Of a stretch of 64,000 nucleotides of DNA, positions 1-7,277 are shown piece by piece (position 1 is the first letter of the stretch; each line of letters begins with the position of its first letter). The DNA is from Deltaproteobacteria bacterium (GTDB taxonomy: Bacteria; JAGRBM01; JAHCIT01). Under the pieces are notes generated by a model, which worked only from the letters and a program-made list of their open reading frames with translations, was not told the origin of the DNA and did not search any database. The stretch lies in NCBI GenBank assembly GCA_026129095.1, contig JAHCIT010000006.1, positions 1-64,000 on the forward strand. The letters are read 5' to 3'. A program made the translations under genes and the position numbers.

Positions 1-46
1 GGCTTCTGCCTCCGTTGCCACCGAACAGAGGCTATCATTTTATATC

Positions 47-76
47 TTGACAAAAAAGCGCTAAAAAGAGTAATTA
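47..76 (+). promoter_or_regulatory. Candidate sigma70 promoter for the element gene cluster
   Basis: TTGACA at 47-52 is a perfect -35 box. It is followed after 18 bases by TAATTA at 71-76 as a weaker -10. The predicted transcription start, near 83, falls at the ATG at 85, so the first gene may be translated from an almost leaderless message. Confidence 0.35.
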
Positions 77-84
77 GAACTCTT

Positions 85-1131
85 ATGGACGATCCCTTAT
101 TCAGTAATCACATCAACCCCGTTGGCTACGCCTGGACGGCAACGGCCTTTAAACAGTTGGCTGTCCGGCAGAAGGTCCAAGGCCGGGTTCCCGAGATAAC
201 GATAGCGCGGGTGCCGGACTTCTCCGTCGAAAGGAATCCAGAAATCGCCGGGATCGAAAAGGGTGGAGGCCGCGCAGAGCCTCCCCGCTGGGTGCAGCCA
301 TTCAAGGATCATCCGGGCCTATTTCTGGATTTTGCTGACCTCAAGCGTCCGACCCCGGAAGAGACGGCTGACGCCATCAGGATTTTTGTCGGCCGTGTGG
401 GCCTCTTGGGCATTGGCGACGACGATGCGGCCGGAAAGGAACCCTTCTCTGGATGGTCACGTGAGTTGGACTATTTCACCCACGCTCTCGATGTATGGGA
501 ATCCCTGAAGGCGGGAGATCTGTCACGCCTTCAGAAGCTTGGCGGCGGGTGGGACGGCACCCAGAAACATCTTGCTCATGAGGAATTTCTCGACGCTCGA
601 CATTCTGATGACGACGAGGTTCTCGACAGCTTCGGCGCATGGATACTGAGGAGAGCGTCAATTGAAGACGGGCGCCGCGAACTGGATCTTGTCGGCCTGC
701 CGGGGGCGGCCAGGGATTACCTGGCCGGGGCGGTCGATAAAAAAGTGTCCGCCAATGTTCACGTCCGGTTCGCCGGGAAGGCGAGTGCGAATGTTCCGTT
801 CGAGATCCGGATGCTCTCCAAAAACCTGTTGGGCGGGATCTGGCTCCAGTTCGCGAGTTATGTGAGCGGAAAAACCGAGTTCCGGCGCTGCGACATCTGC
901 GAGACCTGGACACCTTATGCGGGCGAGGAGGGCGTTCGTAAGACGCGGCGCTACTGCTGCACCGGCTGCCGGAACCTGGCCGTCGTTGTTCGGAAGCAGG
1001 CGCTCGCTCTTCACCGCCGCCAGAAGAGCATCCGGGCAATCGCCGAGGAAACCGGTATCCGAGAAGAAGTTATCAACCGTTGGATTGAGGAGAATCCGCC
1101 GGAAATCCCGGCGAAACAGACGAAGGAGTAG
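85..1131 (+). CDS. Hypothetical protein with C-terminal Cys-rich (zinc-ribbon-like) motif, element-borne
   Basis: A 348-residue protein that I do not recognise as a whole. The N-terminal 260 residues show no clear motif. Near the C-terminus a Cys cluster (C269-x2-C272, then C291, C292 and C295) looks like a zinc ribbon. It is followed by a basic helical stretch (AIAEETGIREEVINRW) that resembles a short helix-turn-helix, so nucleic-acid binding is plausible. The stop codon is 5 bases before the start of the excisionase-like gene, and the AAGGAG of that gene overlaps the end of this one, so the two are co-transcribed. No Shine-Dalgarno is visible before the ATG at 85, and a downstream start cannot be excluded. 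Probably an accessory or regulatory protein of the integrative element. Confidence 0.6.
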   Translation: MDDPLFSNHINPVGYAWTATAFKQLAVRQKVQGRVPEITIARVPDFSVERNPEIAGIEKGGGRAEPPRWVQPFKDHPGLFLDFADLKRPTPEETADAIRIFVGRVGLLGIGDDDAAGKEPFSGWSRELDYFTHALDVWESLKAGDLSRLQKLGGGWDGTQKHLAHEEFLDARHSDDDEVLDSFGAWILRRASIEDGRRELDLVGLPGAARDYLAGAVDKKVSANVHVRFAGKASANVPFEIRMLSKNLLGGIWLQFASYVSGKTEFRRCDICETWTPYAGEEGVRKTRRYCCTGCRNLAVVVRKQALALHRRQKSIRAIAEETGIREEVINRWIEENPPEIPAKQTKE

Positions 1132-1136
1132 ACGCG

Positions 1137-1412
1137 ATGGAAGCAACAAACCCGCCTATCGACAAGGCCCTGATCGACCGCCTGATCCGCCAGATCAAAG
1201 AGGCGATTCCAGGCGACCCGTCACGTGAACTCGTCTCCGCAGGGCTGGTCACGATCGAAGAAGCATCGAAGTTCCTCGGGATCAGCCGGTCGAAGATCTA
1301 CGAAATGATGGCCGATGGCCTCATCAAATTTGTTAAACTCGGCCGAAGCAGACGAATTCCACAGAATGAACTGATCCGGGTCGCATCCGAGGGGCTTGTC
1401 GGCGGCGCGTAA
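1137..1412 (+). CDS. Excisionase-family / MerR-type helix-turn-helix DNA-binding protein
   Basis: A 91-residue protein with one winged helix-turn-helix of the excisionase (helix_turn_helix_17) type at roughly residues 40-85. Diagnostic stretches are TIEEASKFLGISRSKIYEMM followed by KLGRSRRIPQNEL. Proteins of this family bind near attachment sites and steer tyrosine integrases towards excision, or act as small transcriptional regulators. It has a good AAGGAG Shine-Dalgarno and lies 32 bases upstream of the integrase gene, in the usual xis-int order. The 40-residue N-terminal part (PIDKALIDRLIRQIKEAI) is probably helical and of unknown function. Confidence 0.8.
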   Translation: MEATNPPIDKALIDRLIRQIKEAIPGDPSRELVSAGLVTIEEASKFLGISRSKIYEMMADGLIKFVKLGRSRRIPQNELIRVASEGLVGGA

Positions 1413-1444
1413 ATTTCGGGCTCGACATACAAGGAGAGACGGTT

Positions 1445-2794
1445 ATGTCCAGAAAACGTGGCAATGGCGAAGGTACGGTAAATCGGAGATCTGACGGCCG
1501 ATGGGAGGCCCGCCTCCGCCTTGAGGACGCCAACGGCCGCATCGTCCGCAAGTCCGTTTATGGGAAAAGCCGTGACGAGGTGAACAGGAAACTCCACGAA
1601 CTCCAGTGCCAGAAACACGATGGAAGCTTCAATACCGATGCCAGCCAGAAAATGGCGGACTTCCTTGAAACCTGGCTGATCCAGCACGTCCAGCCGACGC
1701 GGGAACCCCGGACGGTCGAATTCTACGAGCGTACGGTCCGGAAGGACATCATCCCGGCCATCGGACATATCCCTCTTGAACGGCTGAAGCCCCCGATGAT
1801 CCAGAAGTTCTATTCCACACTCCTTTCCGCCGGCCGCTCAAAGCTCACCGTCAAGAAGATTCACATCACGCTTCACGCCGCGCTGGCTGTCGCCGAGAAG
1901 CAGCAGATCATCGCCCGGAACCCCGCCCACTTCGTCACGCCGCCGAAGCCGGACGCGGTGGAACCGCTCGCGCTCGATGCGGAGCAAACGAGGAAGTTCT
2001 GCCAGCAGATACGGAACCATCCCTTTGAGGTCATTTATGTGTTTGCACTCGACTCGGGCTGCCGGCAGGGAGAAATCCTCGGCCTCAAGTGGCACGACAT
2101 CAACTTAACCACTGGCGCGGTGAAGATCGACCGGGCGATGAAGCGAACGGCCAAAACTGTTTTTCTCGGCGCGCCGAAGACGAAGAAAAGCCGCCGCACC
2201 CTGATCGTTAATCCCGTCACGCTGGACCTGTTCCGGCTCCAGCAATCCAGGCAGGCGGAGATGCGAAGGCTGGCGGGCGACCTCTGGAAGCCGAAGGCCG
2301 GTTTCGAGAACCTCGTCTTCACGACCGAGACCGGCAATCCGTTCGATCCGTCCCGGCTGACCATCGAAATGAAGAAGATCTGCGCCCAGGCGGAGATTCC
2401 CTACGTCAAGTTCAAGGGTTTACGGAGCACGCACTCGACGCTGCTTGCGGTCAACGGCATATCGCCGCGCGTGATTCAGGAGAGACTGGGCCATGCGACG
2501 CTCGACATGACGCTGAGAATTTACACGGCGGTGCAGCCGTCGATGCAGGCGGAAGCGACGCGGGTGATCGAGTCCTATATCGTCAACCACAAACAGAATC
2601 TGGGAGGGGACTCGCCAGATGTCAGAATTCCGACGCAAGCCAGTGGTGGTCAAAATGGTGGTCAAATGGCCCAGAAATTCCGTTGGCCGCTGATCGTTTT
2701 TTCCAAGCCTGTGGAATTATTCGGAAGATTATGGTTCCCGATGATGGATTCGAACCACCACAAGCAGAGTCAGAGTCTGCTGTCCTACCATTAG
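1445..2794 (+). CDS. int: Tyrosine-type site-specific integrase
   Basis: A 449-residue phage-type integrase. An N-terminal arm-binding part (about 1-60) is followed by a SAM-like core-binding domain (about 70-165) and a catalytic domain (about 175-380). Visible catalytic residues are R207 (GCRQGE), a beta-hairpin lysine near KTKKSRR, R327 (KGLRSTH), H350 (RLGHA) and the nucleophile Y360 (LRIYTAV). The box-II position that is normally His (HxxR) is K324. After Y360 there is an unusual 89-residue tail. Its residues from about 431 are encoded by the tRNA-Gln gene in antisense, and the stop codon lies in the tRNA 5' half. The tail includes GGQNGGQ, encoded by an 11-bp direct repeat. GGAGAG precedes the ATG. 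It should catalyse integration and excision of the element at the adjacent tRNA. Confidence 0.93.
   Translation: MSRKRGNGEGTVNRRSDGRWEARLRLEDANGRIVRKSVYGKSRDEVNRKLHELQCQKHDGSFNTDASQKMADFLETWLIQHVQPTREPRTVEFYERTVRKDIIPAIGHIPLERLKPPMIQKFYSTLLSAGRSKLTVKKIHITLHAALAVAEKQQIIARNPAHFVTPPKPDAVEPLALDAEQTRKFCQQIRNHPFEVIYVFALDSGCRQGEILGLKWHDINLTTGAVKIDRAMKRTAKTVFLGAPKTKKSRRTLIVNPVTLDLFRLQQSRQAEMRRLAGDLWKPKAGFENLVFTTETGNPFDPSRLTIEMKKICAQAEIPYVKFKGLRSTHSTLLAVNGISPRVIQERLGHATLDMTLRIYTAVQPSMQAEATRVIESYIVNHKQNLGGDSPDVRIPTQASGGQNGGQMAQKFRWPLIVFSKPVELFGRLWFPMMDSNHHKQSQSLLSYH
2644..2666 (+). repeat. Two 11-bp direct repeats, candidate integrase arm-type sites
   Basis: TGGTGGTCAAA occurs at 2644-2654 and again at 2656-2666, one base apart, inside the int reading frame and about 65 bp from the tRNA 3' end. 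Short direct repeats at this distance from a core site are typical of arm-type binding sites for tyrosine integrases. The assignment rests on position and form only. Confidence 0.45.
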
Positions 2795-2805
2795 ACGAAT
2801 CGGGA
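2732..2805 (-). tRNA. tRNA-Gln (anticodon CUG), attachment site of the integrative element
   Basis: Reading the minus strand, acceptor TCCCGAT (2805-2799) pairs perfectly with ATCGGGA (2742-2736). The discriminator is A, and CCA is encoded at 2734-2732. The D-arm is GTC..GAC. The anticodon stem GCAGA/TCTGC encloses the loop CTCTGAC, giving anticodon CTG at 2773-2771, which reads CAG (Gln). The T-stem GGTGG/CCATC with loop TTCGAAT is intact. The 3' end faces the integrase gene, which overlaps the tRNA in antisense up to 2794. Confidence 0.95.
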
Positions 2806-2866
2806 ACGGGCCGGGGCGGTCTGGAGTGGCTCTGGAACCAGAGGCTCGCAGTCACCCGTTGGGTTA

Positions 2867-2895
2867 TATGTAAGAAGCCGGGGCGCGTCTGTCAA
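2867..2895 (-). promoter_or_regulatory. Promoter of tRNA-Gln
   Basis: On the minus strand, TTGACA (2895-2890), a 17-base spacer and TACATA (2872-2867) form a good sigma70 promoter. It would start transcription near 2860, about 55 bases before the mature tRNA 5' end. It lies on the chromosomal side, so element insertion does not separate the tRNA from it. Confidence 0.6.
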
Positions 2896-3013
2896 CCCTT
2901 GCGGACTAAAGGTGTCGTGACACGTCCTGACACGCGGTACGGCCATGATTTTCCCTTCAATCCGCCCGTTGCACGCCCCTGCGTGGCGGAGGTATTCAGT
3001 CAGGAGGCAGTTT

Positions 3014-4378
3014 ATGGAACTTGTTATCGCCACAATCGTGGGAGCCGCTCTTGGTCTGGCCGCTGGATTTTTCGCCGGTATTACGCTTGGCAAGAAAACC
3101 GGTACCGGCGAAGCCGAAAACCGCACAAAACTCGAAACACTGCTCGCCGAGCGCGACCGGGAACTGAAGGAATGTTTGGCCCGCCTAGACCAGTCCGAGC
3201 GGGAACGGGTGCAGGCACTGGCCCGGCTCGCCGACCTGGAGGCCCGGCTGGACAGCGAGCGAAGCAAACTGGCCGACTTTGAAAAACAGATCGAAGGAAA
3301 ACTCGGGAAACTTTCGCTCGATGCGCTCCAGAAGAACAGCCAGCAGTTCCTGGAGCTGGCCCGGCAGAATCTTGGGCAGACGCAGGCGGAAGCCAAGGGC
3401 GAACTGGAAAAACGCCAGCAGGCGATCGAAAATATCGTCAAGCCGGTGAGCGAGCTACTGGAAAAATACCACGCAGAAATCCAGAAGATCGAGAACTCGC
3501 GGCAAAAAGACTACGGATCACTCTCTGAGCAGGTTCAGTTCCTGCTCACCTCCAACAAGGAGTTGCGGGGCGAGACATCCAAACTCGTGGATGCGCTGAA
3601 AAAACCCCAGATCCGGGGAAACTGGGGTGAAATACAGCTCCGGCAGGTGGCCGAACTGGCAGGCATGATCGAGCACTGCAACTTCATCGTGCAGGAAACG
3701 GTAACAACCGAGAGCGGGCGGCTCCGGCCCGACATGATCGTCAACCTGCCAGGTGGCAAACAGATCGTTGTTGACGCCAAAGCCCCGATGGAGGCCTTTC
3801 TCAAGGCGGTAGAATCTCCTACCGACGACGAGCGGAACAAGTGGATGCTGGAGCATGCACGGCAAGTTCGGGACCACATCCGGAAACTGTCGGCCAAGAG
3901 CTACCAGGATCAATTCCCCAGCGCCCCCGATTTCATTGTCATGTTCATCCCCGGCGAGGGATTGTTCCGTGCGGCTATCGAGCATGATAGCGAGCTCATC
4001 CAGTCCGGCATCACGGAAAAGGTGATCACCGCAAGCCCCACAACGCTGATCGCCATGCTCAAGGCTGTCCATTACGGCTGGCAGCAGGAAAAGATCAGCG
4101 AAAACGCCCAGCGGATCAGCCGGCTGGGGAGTGAACTGTACGGCAGGGTAAGGAAACTCGCTGAGCATTTCTCCAAGATCGGCAGCGGACTCGACAAGGC
4201 CACCGAATCCTATAACGAAGCCGTCGGATCGTTGGAGCGGAGCTTTCTGCCATCAGCCCGGAAGTTCCGGGAACTGGGCGCCGGAACCGGCGACGACATC
4301 CCCGAACTGGACCCCCTGGACAAGACCACCCGCGAACCCACCGCCCCCGAACTCGCCGAGCCGCCTTCAGACGGATGA
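3014..4378 (+). CDS. rmuC: DNA recombination protein RmuC
   Basis: A 454-residue protein with the RmuC layout. An N-terminal membrane anchor (ELVIATIVGAALGLAAGFF, residues 2-20) is followed by a long charged coiled coil (about 30-170) and the conserved nuclease-like RmuC domain (about 180-420). Recognisable motifs are RGNWGEIQLRQVAELAGM, LRPDMIVNLPGGKQIVVDAK, MFIPGEGLFRAAI and IASPTTLIAMLKAV-like ITASPTTLIAMLKAV. RmuC is implicated in limiting DNA inversions and in handling damaged replication forks. The start at 3014 is chosen because AGGAGG (3002-3007) is ideally spaced; an in-frame ATG at 2945 lacks such a site. It stands alone, outside the integrative element. Confidence 0.93.
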   Translation: MELVIATIVGAALGLAAGFFAGITLGKKTGTGEAENRTKLETLLAERDRELKECLARLDQSERERVQALARLADLEARLDSERSKLADFEKQIEGKLGKLSLDALQKNSQQFLELARQNLGQTQAEAKGELEKRQQAIENIVKPVSELLEKYHAEIQKIENSRQKDYGSLSEQVQFLLTSNKELRGETSKLVDALKKPQIRGNWGEIQLRQVAELAGMIEHCNFIVQETVTTESGRLRPDMIVNLPGGKQIVVDAKAPMEAFLKAVESPTDDERNKWMLEHARQVRDHIRKLSAKSYQDQFPSAPDFIVMFIPGEGLFRAAIEHDSELIQSGITEKVITASPTTLIAMLKAVHYGWQQEKISENAQRISRLGSELYGRVRKLAEHFSKIGSGLDKATESYNEAVGSLERSFLPSARKFRELGAGTGDDIPELDPLDKTTREPTAPELAEPPSDG

Positions 4379-4439
4379 TTAACGCAGGTTTTTTCATCTC
4401 GGGGAGAAAGGCCGTATTGAGTCCGGCCACTGGCAGGTG

Positions 4440-4461
4440 ATACTGTCCTTCACTTCAGTAT
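4440..4461. promoter_or_regulatory. Inverted repeat overlapping the tetR start, possible autoregulatory operator
   Basis: ATACTG (4440-4445) and CAGTAT (4456-4461) form a perfect inverted repeat with a 10-base spacer, running into the ATG of the TetR gene. The left arm continues as TACTGTCCTT. This resembles one arm of the palindrome in the promoter of the neighbouring ferritin-like gene (TACTGTCTTTT at 6526-6536), which suggests a common regulator. Confidence 0.35.
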
Positions 4462-5239
4462 GGCAAGGAAAAATACAGGAAACGGTGCTGATTCCAGCAC
4501 GGCTCCGGCGCGGCCGCTCATGAACAAGGTGGCGGGTGCCGTTGCCGGCCGTGCCGGACAGATCGTGAGCGGTGTGGGGTCGTCAATTGCCGATGTGACC
4601 GGAGCGGTTATCGGCATGATCGACCGTGCCCCCAAGCGGGGACGCTATGACCGGAGCGTATCGGCTGCGGAGCGCGCACACGCCACCCGCCGCCGGCTGC
4701 TCCAGGCGGCCGCCAAGGTTTTCGCCGAAAAGGGTTATACCGAGGCAAGCGTCGCCGACATCATCGCCGAGGCGGGAACAAGCCGCCAGACCTACTACGA
4801 CCTGTTCGACAACAAGGAAGCCATCCTGCTGGCCCTCCAGCAGCGGGCCGTCCGGTTCATGATCCCCTATGTGAGTGGAGCGATGGACAAGGCCTCGACC
4901 GCCGAGGTGATGATCGACAACGGCGTGAGTGCGCTTCTCAAGCTGGTCGAGCAGGCCGGGCCGCTCGCCGAGATCGCGCTGAGAGAGATGGGCAATTCGC
5001 CGGCCGTGATCAGCGCCCGCGAGGAGATCATCGGCCTGTTCTGCGAGATGCTGAAAGAAGCAGCCGAGGCCGCCTACCGGGACGGGCTCACCACCCGGAA
5101 ACCCGATCCGGTCACGATCCGGGCGCTCGTGGGCGGTATCGAAACCGTCGCACTGGATTACATCCGTGCCGGACGGACCAAAGAGATCATGGAAACCAAA
5201 CCTGCATTCGTCAGGCTGCTCGAACGGGCTCTGACCTAG
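4460..5239 (+). CDS. TetR/AcrR-family transcriptional regulator with N-terminal extension
   Basis: A 259-residue regulator. The TetR DNA-binding domain lies at about residues 73-125 (RRRLLQAAAKVFAEKGY, then VADIIAEAGTSRQTYYDLFD), followed by an all-helical ligand-binding domain to the C-terminus. It has about 70 extra N-terminal residues containing a Gly/Ala/Val-rich stretch (VAGAVAGRAGQIVSG and GAVIGMID). Such a stretch is unusual for TetR proteins and could be an amphipathic or membrane-contacting helix, or a wrong start. No Shine-Dalgarno precedes the ATG at 4460. It converges on the ferritin-like gene (7 bases between stops). The palindrome in that gene's promoter and the repeat at its own start make that gene and itself the likely targets. 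The ligand is unknown. Confidence 0.85.
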   Translation: MARKNTGNGADSSTAPARPLMNKVAGAVAGRAGQIVSGVGSSIADVTGAVIGMIDRAPKRGRYDRSVSAAERAHATRRRLLQAAAKVFAEKGYTEASVADIIAEAGTSRQTYYDLFDNKEAILLALQQRAVRFMIPYVSGAMDKASTAEVMIDNGVSALLKLVEQAGPLAEIALREMGNSPAVISAREEIIGLFCEMLKEAAEAAYRDGLTTRKPDPVTIRALVGGIETVALDYIRAGRTKEIMETKPAFVRLLERALT

Positions 5240-5246
5240 GCTGTAA

Positions 5247-6494
5247 TTACGCCGCCTGGGCCTGGCGCTTCTCGTAGACGCGATCCATCTGCTTCTTGAT
5301 CGCCTTGTAGCGCCGTTCGCCAATGCCGCCGAACACGTCGTTCCCGTAGATTTCGCGCTCCAGCTTCTCCATCTCCGGATCAATCTCGCCTTCGCTGCGC
5401 ATCGTGTAGTCCACGAATCCCTTGTAGTTCTCGGGCTCGTAGCGCATGAAGTAGGTATTCACGGCGAGATTATAGGCCATGAGCAGTTCGTCACGCTTCT
5501 GCGGAAGCGGCATGCCCGACCGCTCGGCAAGGCGCGTCACCTTGGCAACAAACTTGCCGAAGAAACCGAATACATCCATCCCGAGGGCGGTGAAGTAGGG
5601 CCGGTAATCGAAGATTGCCCCCAGTGCCGGAGCGAGCATAAGCGCCCGGCTGATCTGGTAGCGCTTGTTCTTGGTTACATGCTCCGGGATGTTGCCTGCC
5701 TGGTTGTAGTTCTGAGGGAAACCCACATGCCGGGCCTCGTCCCGGTGGAACTGGTGCATGATGTCCTCGATGCCGGGAAAGTTGGCGAATGTCGAGAACG
5801 TGCTCGTGGCAAAGCTCTCCAGCATCACGTTCATCCCGAACAGCCGGTTGTAGGGTTCGGCACGGGCGACACTCTCGAACAGGAACCGGGCCGAGTTGTG
5901 CAGGGGCTTCAGGATCCCGAGCGTCTTCAGCATCTCGCGAAGGACCAGGAAGTGCTTGGCTTCCTCCATCACCTGAAGCGACATGCCCATGCGGGAGCCC
6001 GTCCCCTTTACATGCGGGATGAGCGTGGCCGAGGTGTAGAGGGCATACGCCTCGCCGTGGCAGATGAGCGAGAGAATCCAGCCGAGCGCATCGCGCTGCT
6101 CGGGTGTGGTGGCGGCCTCGAACCTGCGGCGGACGTCCTCGGACGTCGCCCGGCGCATCATCTCTTTCGTCTCGTCAATTTCGCGGATCGACCCGCCGCG
6201 CTTGTCGCCGGCGTTCTTTTCGACGGCGGTGGCATCCCGCAGCCCCAGGTATGGGGCAGCGACCTCCGCCTTCCAGATATTGGCCAGCGCCTTTTCGTAG
6301 TTCCGGCTGGTGAGGACTTCCATCTCGCCGCCCACGAAATTGGCGGTCCTGTCGTCATAGGTGTTGACGAGGTGGCCGTCCACGTAGTCGCGCGCCCGGT
6401 CCTCGTATTTCCGGTAAAGCCCGGAGACGCCGAAGAATGCCGCGTCTATTGCCTTGTCGAGGGTCTGGTATGCGAGCTTCCGAGCAGGGTTCAT
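5247..6494 (-). CDS. Ferritin-like di-iron carboxylate protein (putative oxygenase)
   Basis: A 415-residue helical protein with the complete class-I di-iron ligand set: E148 (CHGEAY), E178xxH181 (MEEAKH), E226 (MLESFA) and E253xxH256 (RDEARH). This E, ExxH, E, ExxH pattern is shared by ribonucleotide reductase R2-type proteins, AurF-type N-oxygenases and bacterial multicomponent monooxygenases. The substrate is unknown. It is longer than ferritins or bacterioferritins, so iron storage is unlikely. The start at 6494 is chosen because GGAGGTG (on the minus strand) lies just upstream and itself contains the alternative ATG at 6509. It is convergent with the TetR gene and has a promoter with a palindromic operator, so it is probably repressed by that TetR. 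Confidence 0.8.
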   Translation of the reverse strand: MNPARKLAYQTLDKAIDAAFFGVSGLYRKYEDRARDYVDGHLVNTYDDRTANFVGGEMEVLTSRNYEKALANIWKAEVAAPYLGLRDATAVEKNAGDKRGGSIREIDETKEMMRRATSEDVRRRFEAATTPEQRDALGWILSLICHGEAYALYTSATLIPHVKGTGSRMGMSLQVMEEAKHFLVLREMLKTLGILKPLHNSARFLFESVARAEPYNRLFGMNVMLESFATSTFSTFANFPGIEDIMHQFHRDEARHVGFPQNYNQAGNIPEHVTKNKRYQISRALMLAPALGAIFDYRPYFTALGMDVFGFFGKFVAKVTRLAERSGMPLPQKRDELLMAYNLAVNTYFMRYEPENYKGFVDYTMRSEGEIDPEMEKLEREIYGNDVFGGIGERRYKAIKKQMDRVYEKRQAQAA

Positions 6495-6517
6495 GGATGA
6501 CACCTCCATCAGCTAAT

Positions 6518-6550
6518 AAAGACACTACTGTCTTTTCATTGGATGGTCAA
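6518..6550 (-). promoter_or_regulatory. Promoter with overlapping palindromic operator for the ferritin-like gene
   Basis: On the minus strand, TTGACC (6550-6545), 17 bases and TAGTGT (6527-6522) form a plausible promoter ending about 30 bases from the start codon. A perfect 7-bp inverted repeat with a 4-base centre, AAAGACA-CTAC-TGTCTTT (6518-6535), covers the -10 box. This is the geometry expected for a repressor operator, and the adjacent TetR is the obvious candidate. Confidence 0.55.
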
Positions 6551-6654
6551 GTGAGAAATGGCCCGCCGCGTCAGGCTGTGCGAGCCATTTATAAGCGTGC
6601 GAAATGCCTGGGCTAGTTTAACGGCAGTCGGGGAATGGATAGACACTGGAGAGC

Positions 6655-7143
6655 TTAATGCTCCGATAGATATTGCATCCCTTTACCGACAGTCTGGCAA
6701 TCACGGCAGATGCCATACAGCTCAAGACGATGGCGGACCAGCCGGAAACCCTGGGCCCTGGCACTAGCCGCCTGGAGCTTTTCGATGTCGTCATTTTCGA
6801 ACTCGATAATCTTCCCGCAGGAGAGGCAAACCATGTGGTCATGGTGCTCGTCCCGCTCGTTTACCTCATAGCGGGCCACCTTGTCGCCGAAATACCGCTC
6901 ATTGGCGAGCCCCGCCTCGGTGAGAAGCTTCAGCGTCCGGTAGACAGTCGCATACCCGACCCGCTTGTTCTTCCTGCGGGCCAGTTCCAGCAGTTCTTCA
7001 ATGGAAAGGTGCGAGTTCGTCCGGAAGAAGGCATCCGCGATATCTGTGCGCTGGCGGGTCACCTTGAGCTGCTTCTCACGGATATATTCGCTCAAACGGC
7101 GGTGCCGCTCGTCCACGATCCTGTCTGTAACTTTGAATTTCAT
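6655..7143 (-). CDS. Fur-family metalloregulator
   Basis: A 162-residue protein with the Fur fold. An N-terminal winged helix (about 20-90) includes KVTRQRTDIADAFF and GYATVYRTLKLLTEAGLA. The C-terminal dimerisation and metal-binding part has HHDHMVCLSCGKIIEF and CRDCQTVG. The two CxxC pairs are the structural zinc site, and the HHDH cluster is the usual regulatory metal region. Family members sense Fe, Zn, Mn or peroxide, and sequence alone does not tell which. The gene has its own 134-base upstream region. The next gene downstream on its strand is the ferritin-like di-iron protein, 160 bases away behind its own promoter, so a functional iron link is possible but not shown. Confidence 0.92.
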   Translation of the reverse strand: MKFKVTDRIVDERHRRLSEYIREKQLKVTRQRTDIADAFFRTNSHLSIEELLELARRKNKRVGYATVYRTLKLLTEAGLANERYFGDKVARYEVNERDEHHDHMVCLSCGKIIEFENDDIEKLQAASARAQGFRLVRHRLELYGICRDCQTVGKGMQYLSEH

Positions 7144-7277
7144 TGGAAACGCCTGTTATTCCAGAGAGCTGCCGTGATTTTGAGTACGAAGATATCAGGG
7201 TCTCTTCCGCTTGGAAATACCCAATCGAAGGCGGTTGCCCCGACGGTTTTATCCAGGCCAGCTACTACCTGTCGCGA

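Larger units (their letters stand above)
1..2794. mobile_element. Right-hand part of an integrative element inserted at tRNA-Gln
   Basis: Three plus-strand genes (a Zn-binding hypothetical protein, an excisionase-like protein and a tyrosine integrase) lie directly against the 3' end of a tRNA-Gln gene. This is the usual layout of a tRNA-targeting integrative element, with the integrase next to the attachment site. The region to the right (rmuC onward) looks like ordinary chromosome, so the element lies to the left. Its other end, with a second copy of the tRNA 3' sequence, is expected outside the window. Without that copy I cannot say whether it is a prophage, an ICE or a simple island. Confidence 0.65.

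Noticed and set aside
2945-3013. Longer rmuC start at 2945
   Set aside because: The leader is not hydrophobic or conserved, and the start at 3014 has a perfect AGGAGG.
5247-6494. Calling the ferritin-like gene a bacterioferritin or iron-storage protein
   Set aside because: At 415 residues it is far too long, and the ligand pattern fits di-iron oxygenase-type proteins better.
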